Assembly (NCBI GenBank): GCA_037349315.1
Contig: JBAIAC010000276.1
Coordinates: forward strand, 62,001 to 126,000
DNA length: 64,000 nt
Source: Chelydra serpentina
Taxonomy: Eukaryota > Chordata > Testudines > Chelydridae
Direction of reading: 5' to 3'
The position numbers were made by a program, and so were the translations under genes. This document shows positions 57,408-64,000 of this stretch, one piece after another. The notes beneath the pieces were generated by a model. That model worked only from the letters and a program-made list of their open reading frames with translations, was not told the DNA's origin and ran no database searches. The first letter of the stretch is position 1. Each line of letters begins with the position of its first letter.

Positions 57408-58617
57408 CCTAACACACATTTGAAGCTCTTCTTTTCACAGCTTTTGCTCATTCTGTGGGTCTGCTTTGTCTCCAGCTAGATCCATTCTCTTTCAGAACGG
57501 CCTTGCTCTTTCTGTCTGTGTCGTTCATTGACGTGTCGGAGTAAACACTCCCCTTCACTCTATTCTCAGACACACACTAGTATTAAGTGTTTGCTACTGA
57601 TGGGTTTAGAAAGCATTTGTCGAGTGAAAGATGCCATTTCTGGGGGATTGTTCCCAAGACTCAGTACTTTGTGTTCCAACATCTCCCAGCTTCCTTGGCG
57701 AAAATAAGACCAAGGTTTCTTTTCAATGTATACAAAGAAAGTAGTTTCTAACCCCATTAGGCCACTTGGTCTCTGAAGTACACCTAAAGGAGGGATGGAA
57801 ATTCCCTCTCATAATTCCACATTCCTCACGTTCGCTTGGAAGCCAAATACCCGCTTTATGCGCCTTACAGAAATGTCGGCATCCCCTGTCAGCGAGGCAA
57901 CTGGGCAGGTCACTGACAGAGCTGAGCCCCACCTTTCTGCAGCCATCTTTAGAGAAGAACCCCACCCCAGAGTCACCCCTCCCTCCGTCAGCACCTCCAC
58001 GGCTGTGGCTCTGAGGGGCAGTAGGATGATTAGGGGGCGAACCCAGGGCTGGAAGCGGGGTCAGGTCAGCCTGTGAGGAGTAACCAGGAGAAGTGTTTCT
58101 CACTGCCGCACATGTGGCAGGGAGCCTCTCAAGCCCATCACCGCACCCCCACCCTGGACAGAAAAGAGCGCTGGCCCACCCACACTCGGACTCAGCTTTG
58201 CTTGTTGTCCTTCCACCCAGAACCCCCTTTCCTATCTCTCCTGGGCTGCAAGTAGCCACCCCTGGGAAGCCGAGAGACAGGCACAGGATTCTGCCTCCCA
58301 GCAGCCAACAGCACCTCCCCAGGCTTTGGCAGAACGAACAGTGGCGCTCTACTAACCCCACTGAAGTTAGCTTAGCTTTGCTTCTGCCCTGCCTTCCTCA
58401 GCACGACCTTCCTCTTTGCCCCATTCCCGGCACAAGGCTCCAAGAGGTGACTGGCCGAGATCCTCCAGCTTTCCCTGGCTGATGCTAAGAAGCTTTCTCA
58501 GCTCATTTCACCACCCTCTGTCCTGCAGGGGTTGGGGTTATCCCAAGGACAGGCCAGTGGCAGAAGGAGGAGTGCCTTGCCGGACAGCTAGGGGAGTGGG
58601 GAAAAAGTTAACTGTCA
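57408..58617. repeat. Duplicated blocks; no gene
   Basis: 57410-58030 repeats 34110-34740. 58200-58440 is an inverted relative of 19830-20110. 58490-58617 repeats 28290-28413. Confidence 0.6.
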
Positions 58618-58679
58618 TGTTTCTGAACCAGAGACCTTTTGCATGTTAGGCAAACGTGATAACACTACACTACAGAAAC
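58618..58679 (-). pseudogene. tRNA-Val pseudogene, T-arm deleted
   Basis: 5' acceptor, D-arm and CTAACAT loop match Val-AAC, but part of the T-arm and 3' side is missing (62 nt). Confidence 0.8.
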
Positions 58680-59019
58680 TTCCTTCAAAAGCCCACCACT
58701 TGGCTGGTGCTCACGCTGGCACACACCGATGGGCGAACCTGGAGAAAGCGGCAGCAGCCCTTCGAGAGATCAACTGGTAGAGCAAAGGACTGGAGCCGGA
58801 GCTCAGGAAGTCAACCTTCTCTTGCCCTTGTGACTGCAGCTTGAAGGAGAGCATCTTTTCCTTCCCCTTGCTGAGAAAGAGCAAGAGAAGAAGGAAAGCC
58901 CAGGTGGGCACAAGCCCCCACTGTCTTTCCCTGCTGGGGAGCCTGAAATGAGGGACTCGTGGTGGGTAGAGGTTCCAATGCACTTCGAGAAAACAGCCCA
59001 CCCCTGCACACAAAAAACA

Positions 59020-59078
59020 TGCCACATCCTGGGATTGAACCAGGGACCTCTAGATCTTCCCAACTGAGCTACTTTAGC
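59020..59078 (-). pseudogene. tRNA-Phe pseudogene, anticodon arm deleted
   Basis: Lacks about 13 bases spanning the 5' side of the anticodon arm compared with 28827. The acceptor is also mismatched. Confidence 0.78.
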
Positions 59079-60487
59079 ACCTACAGGACACCTTTCTGGC
59101 CTGCTGCTTCTCTGTCCGGGATGTGTTTGTCAGCCATGGCACACAAAAAGGACGTCATTGCGAGTGGCCCATGGAGGCAAGATGAATTTTTTCCTGCCTT
59201 GCTCAGCTTGACTTGATTCCTCGCCGCATTCCTGCGTTAGTTCCTGGGTTACCTGGTGGCTGCAGGTGACTGGGGCCCAGCGGCATGGGGAGGAATTTGG
59301 GCAGCTAGACCCCGGCAGCAAGAGTCCTGCCGCCACTTGCCGCCCCACCCTGTTGTCCTGGCTTCACCTACTGGCAGTTTCTTACATCAGAGACACTGTC
59401 CCCAAGCAGGACTAATGCTGAGACCTGGTGATCAGTGATCTCAGATCTGTTGGTCTGCAGCAAGACTCGAAATTGAGTCTCAATCAGCTCGGTTGTTACA
59501 CAGCGAAGACCAAAAGGGTCATATGGTGCCTGGGCCCCTTAAGAAGAGCCCAGCCCATCAAGTACCAGCACTTGGCTCTCCCCTGTCTCAACTCCACTTA
59601 GCATTGTTTGGAGTCAATCCTTGCCTCTATCAGCCTGGGGGACTGGGAGAAATGATGAATTGTAACGGAAAGAAAATCTCTCCTGTTCGGGCCTGTTTGT
59701 CACCTTCTGCCCTTGTGCCCCCTCAGCCTCTGTTCTTCCGGATAGGGGAGGTGCAGAGACAAGCCCCAGGTTTCTGTCACAAAGTCTGTACCCACCTCTG
59801 AAATATTGCCACTGGGAGAGTATGGCTCCCAATTCTCCCATAGAGGGATTGCAAGAGCGGCTACCCAGTTGGGCCTGGGTGTGTCAGAGATCCAGGCTAT
59901 AGAGGGCAGGTGATCCAGGGCCTATAAGTCCCCTGCCTGAGGGGAGGTCAATGAATGTGGTGGGCCATGAGCACCACAGGTTTTTACCCTGTCCGCTTCC
60001 TCCCCCATGTCCCTTATTTACACAATATGGCAGTGTCCCTATGGCTGGGGATGTGTGTTTGAGGACACAGCAGTGTGCAGTGGGCTTCCAATACAGCCTG
60101 TAATTCAGCAAGGGGTTTGCAGATGGGCCGTGGCTGGAGGTAATTTTCTCTCCACACTGCAGATGGGGATACACTGGGACCAGCTCCTGCCTCTTTCTTT
60201 GTGAGCTAGTTCCCCATGAGTACACACCAGACATCACTGTAATGTATGTAGGTGATAACCCCTGGGAGTATTCTCTGGGACAGGGGCAGGTCTGAGCTCT
60301 CACACCAAATGCCTCATTGTGGCTGCCAGAATCTGTGGGCGGCTCATTTAGTTTACGCCGAGGGTGAAGTCCTGCTTTGTGCACCGAGTCTGAGACTGAA
60401 AATCCTAAACCACCCTTTGAAATAACGAATGCAGCAGCACATGTTATTGTCCCTGCCCCAAAGTAGACAGCCCAATGGAGAGCTGAG
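59079..60487. other. Duplicated Phe-unit flank; no gene
   Basis: 59090-59350 repeats 28905-29170. 59230-59650 is an inverted relative of 49300-49700. 60115-60250 is an inverted relative of 27440-27590. Confidence 0.5.
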
Positions 60488-60666
60488 AATCATAGAATAT
60501 CAGGGATGGAAGGGACATTAGGAGGTCATCTAGTTCAACCCCCTACTCAAAGCAAAGCCAATCCCCAATTTTTGCCCCAGATCCCTAAACCACCCACTGA
60601 CCAATTGAACTCACAATCCTGGATTTAGCAAGTCAATGCTTAAACCACTGACCTATCCCTCTCCCC
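60488..60666 (-). mobile_element. Turtle tRNA-derived SINE (Cry-like)
   Basis: Reverse orientation: GGAGAGGGATAGGTCAGTGG head, GATTGTGAGTTCAATTGG B-box region, and a tail ending in gatattctatgattc. Confidence 0.82.
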
Positions 60667-60868
60667 GTAAACCTAATTTACTTTTCTCAGGTCCCTTAGC
60701 TGTCCAGCAAGGTGCTCCCCTTTTTGCCACTGGGATAACCCCCAACCCCTGCAGGACAGAAGGTGGGGAAATGAGCTGAGAAAGCGTGCCGGAGAAAGCT
60801 GTTGTTTCCTGCCCTCTTTTTCTTGGCAAGTTTCTATTCTACATCAAACTTGCCACCTCTTTGTGTGA

Positions 60869-60941
60869 GCCTGGCTAGCTCAGTTGGTAGAGCATCAGAT
60901 TTTTAATCTGAGGGTCCAGGGTTCAAGTCCCTGGTCAGGTG
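60869..60941 (+). tRNA. tRNA-Lys (anticodon TTT)
   Basis: GCCTGGC/GTCAGGT acceptor, GGTAGAGC D-arm, loop TTTTTAA, perfect T-stem CAGGG/CCCTG. Position 32 is T. No close T-run. Confidence 0.85.
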
Positions 60942-61246
60942 TAAAAAAGATCATTTCCCCTGGAAACTTGAGTAGTCTCTTTGATGTTACTCTTTTCTTT
61001 TCAGGACTTGGGCTTTCCTAGGAAGAGCCATTTACTGCCTGGGACTGAAGGGGCAACTTCCTCACACACCCACTGGCCTCACAGTCTGGAGGAAGAAAGG
61101 CTTCTGGGTCTACAGCAAATCGCTGCGAGCCGACTTGTTGAGCAAATACAGCACTGACCAGAGAGGCCAGAGAGGCCTTGAGCAAGGAAGGCAAATTATT
61201 GTCCGCCCAGGCTCTTCTGCACCGGAAGTCAGACAAACACAGGGTG

Positions 61247-61317
61247 TTCTCCATGGTGTAAGGGCAGCACTCAGGACTTTGAATCCTGCTATCCAAGTAC
61301 AAGTCTTGGTGGGACCT
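61247..61317 (+). pseudogene. tRNA-Gln pseudogene
   Basis: CTTTGAA loop with GGA/TCC stem and the 3' acceptor TGGGACC are kept, but the 5' acceptor reads TTCTCCA and does not pair. Confidence 0.75.
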
Positions 61318-62149
61318 TGGAGCAGCTCTTCTGCCACCTAACACTCAGTAGCGTTGCCAGGTGCAGAGCAGAGATAGCGGCTGCTCCCTCTCTGAGCAGA
61401 AGCAGCTTCTTAAAAAAAATTTGTAAAGGGGGAACAGGGCTAAAAAAAAGCGCCTCCCCTTGCACTCACCCGTCGACACTGTTCAGCAAAAATTCAGCGG
61501 TGGGTCCTTCACTCGCTCCAGGTCTTCGGCAGCATTTCCGCGGAGGGGGCCACTGAAGACCCGGAGCGAGTGAAGGGACGGGACCCGCCACCAAATTGCC
61601 GCCGAACGGCTGGAGCGCCGCCGGGTGAGTACAAGGGGAGGCGCCTTTTTCTAGCTCCGTTCCCCTGTGCTCTGCACCTGGATACGCCACTGTTAACACT
61701 GCTGGGTGTTCCAAGGCTTCGTCTTGCTCTCTCCAGTGACGTGGGAGCCTGTCTTTTGCCTGCTCGTTCTTGTGACTTGAGCGCCAGAGGGGACGTTTGA
61801 TCCAAAAGGCTGGTCATGCCGGGATCCTGTAGGTAGGGGTGCGAGCTCCATTTCCTCTGAGTCCTGAAGCTGGGCTGCAGCCTGGCCTAGGAGGAAACCT
61901 GATTGGTTGACCATGTTAAAGAAAACTACGATTGATAAATCGCTTGACTAACAGTGTCAGTCTGGCCGAGTGATCTAGGGCATCAAGGCTTTGTCTTTTC
62001 ATCATATGCTGTTCTGGGCTCCATATAGAGGTGTGTGTTCACATCCCACTCCTGACACAATCATTGTCTTCCACCTGAAGAAATAGCCTCATTTCCAGCT
62101 CACCTGTAACATCACACCACCAACTGCTTAGCATTTGTATGAGAGAAGT
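61318..62149. other. No gene seen
   Basis: 61690-61910 is an inverted relative of 37030-37140. 61470-61600 contains a short inverted repeat around 'ttcactcgctccaggtcttcgg' and 'gaagacccggagcgagtgaa'. Otherwise nothing recognisable. Confidence 0.4.
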
Positions 62150-64000
62150 CACCTGTGGGATAATGCACACAGCATCTCTCTCAGAGAGCAACAGTGACAC
62201 CGTGTGGCCACGTGGGGTAATGCACACAGCATCTCTCTCAGAGAGCAACAGTGACCCCGGGTGGCCACGTGGGGTAATGCACACAGCATCTCTCTCAGAG
62301 AGCAACAGTGACACCGTGTGGCCACGTGGGGTAATGCACACAGCATCTCTCTCAGAGAGCAACAGTGACACCGAGTGGCCACGTGGGGTAATGCACACAG
62401 CGTCTCTCAGAGAGCAACAGTGACACCGGGTGGCCACGTGGGGTAACGCACACAGCATCTCTCTCAGAGAGCAACAGTGACACCGAGTGGCCACGTGGGG
62501 TAACGCACACAGCATCTCTCTCAGAGAGCAACAGTGACACCGAGTGGCCACGTGGGGTAATGCACACAGCGTCTCTCAGAGAGCAACAGTGACACCGGGT
62601 GGCCACGTGGGGTAATGCACACAGCGTCTCTCTCAGAGAGCAACAGTGACACCGAGTGGCCACGTGGGGTAATGCACACAGCATCTCTCTCAGAGAGCAA
62701 CAGTGACACCGAGTGGCCACGTGGGGTAATGCACACAGCGTCTCTCTCAGAGAGCGACAGTGACACCGAGTGGCCACGTGGGGTAACGCACAAAGCGTCT
62801 CTCTCAGAGAGCAACAGTGACACCGAGTGGCCACGTGGGGTAATGCACACAGCGTCTCTCTCAGAGAGCAACAGTGACACCGTGTGGCCACGTGGGGTAA
62901 TGCACACAGCATCTCTCTCAGAGAGCAACAGTGACACCGTGTGGCCACGTGGGGTAATGCACACAGCGTCTCTCTCAGAGAGCAACAGTGACACCGAGTG
63001 GCCACGTGGGGTAATGCACACAGCGTCTCTCTCAGAGAGTGACAGTGACACCGGGTGGCCACGTGGGATAATGCACACAGCGTCTCTCTCAGAGAGCAAT
63101 AGTGACACCGTGTGGCCACGTGGGGTAATGCACACAGCATCTCTCTCAGAGAGCAACAGTGACACCGTGTGGCCACGTGGGGTAATGCACACGGAGTCTC
63201 TCTCAGAGAGCAACAGTGACACCAGGTGGCCACGTGGGCTAATGCACACAGCGTCTCTCTCAGAGAGCAACAGTGACACCGGGTGGCCACGTGGGCTAAT
63301 GCACACAGCGTCTCTCTCAGAGAGCAACAGTGACACGGAGTGGCCACGTGGGGTAATGCACACAGCGTCTCTCTCAGAGAGCAACAGCGACACTGGGTGG
63401 CCACGTGGGGTAATGCACACAGCGTCTCTCTCAGACAGCGACAGTGACACCGAGGGGCCACGTGGGGTAATGCACACAGCGTCTCTCTCAGAGAGCGACA
63501 GTGACGCTGGGTGGCCACGTGGGGTAATGCTCACAGCGTCTCTCTCAGAGAGCAACAGTGACACCGGTTGGCCACGTGGGGTAACGCACACAGCCTCTCT
63601 CTCAGAGAGCGACAGTGGCACCGGGTGGCCACGTGGGGTAATGCACACAGCGTCTCTCTCAGAGAGCAACAGTGACACTGGGTGGCCACGTGGGGTAATG
63701 CACACAGCATCTCTCTCAGAGAGCAACAGTGACACTGGGTTGCCACGTGGGGTAATCCACACAGCATCTCTCTCAGAGAGCAAAAGTGACACTGGGTGGC
63801 CATGTGGGGTAACACACACAGCGTCTCCCTCAGAGAGCAACAGTGACACTGGGTGGCCACGTGCGGTAATGCACACAGCATCTCTCTCAGAGAGCGACAG
63901 TGACACTGGGTGGCCACGTGGGGTAATGCACACAGCATCTCTCTCAGAGAGCAAAAGTGACACTGGGTGGCCATGTGGGGTAACGCACACAGCGTCTCTC
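62150..64000. repeat. 57-bp E-box satellite, array 3 (about 32 units, runs off the window)
   Basis: Same unit and orientation as array 1, with a different mix of variants (more GTGTGGCC and GAGTGGCC forms, and CACTGGG near the end). A few units have lost the E-box (CCATGTGGGG near 63800 and 63971). The array continues past 64000. Confidence 0.96.

Overview
This window is vertebrate nuclear DNA, most likely from a cryptodiran turtle. The main evidence is four copies of a tRNA-derived SINE with a CR1-like tail that resembles the Cry-type turtle SINEs, long CR1 LINE fragments, KRAB zinc-finger exons with turtle-like sequence, a decayed Ty3/gypsy element, ERV-type solo LTRs and hAT-type MITEs. 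No prokaryotic genes, rRNA genes or CRISPR arrays were seen.

Layout. At 0-3.6 kb there are tRNA-Lys, -Thr, -Phe and initiator-Met copies, a truncated gypsy copy and an LTR fragment. At 3.9-9.75 kb a four-exon KRAB zinc-finger gene runs on the minus strand. A GC-rich promoter-like block lies at 11.8-12.05 kb. A head-to-head, truncated paralogue of the KRAB gene runs on the plus strand at 15.5-17.0 kb. From 17 to 62 kb the sequence is a mosaic of repeatedly duplicated and inverted tRNA-bearing blocks. About 40 tRNA genes or tRNA-like remnants can be read (Lys, Thr, Phe, iMet, Val, Ala, Gln, Arg, Ser, Ile, Asn- and Cys-derived). CR1 LINEs lie at 29.6 and 43.6 kb. A degenerate gypsy element lies at 52.5-56.7 kb with a solo LTR nested in its pol gene.

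The most striking non-genic structure is a 57-bp satellite present in three arrays: 37.9-41.2 kb (plus orientation), 45.4-46.2 kb (minus) and 62.15 kb to the window end (plus). Almost every unit carries the palindromic E-box CACGTG. The 45.4-47.9 kb region is a large inverted repeat whose arms each carry an initiator-Met tRNA copy and a MITE.

The tRNAs are a mixture. Some fold well and have a Pol III T-run downstream (Val, Ala, Thr, Ser, Gln, iMet, and an intron-containing Ile-TAT). Others are decayed or chimeric. Several carry anticodons that differ from their tRNA backbone (Arg backbone with CCA, Asn backbone with GCT, Thr backbone with AAT). The KRAB zinc-finger gene is recognisable but appears to be decaying: it has a changed KRAB-A key residue, an exon phase mismatch, and three fingers whose first zinc-binding His is Tyr. 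All calls come from reading the sequence; no database comparison was made.
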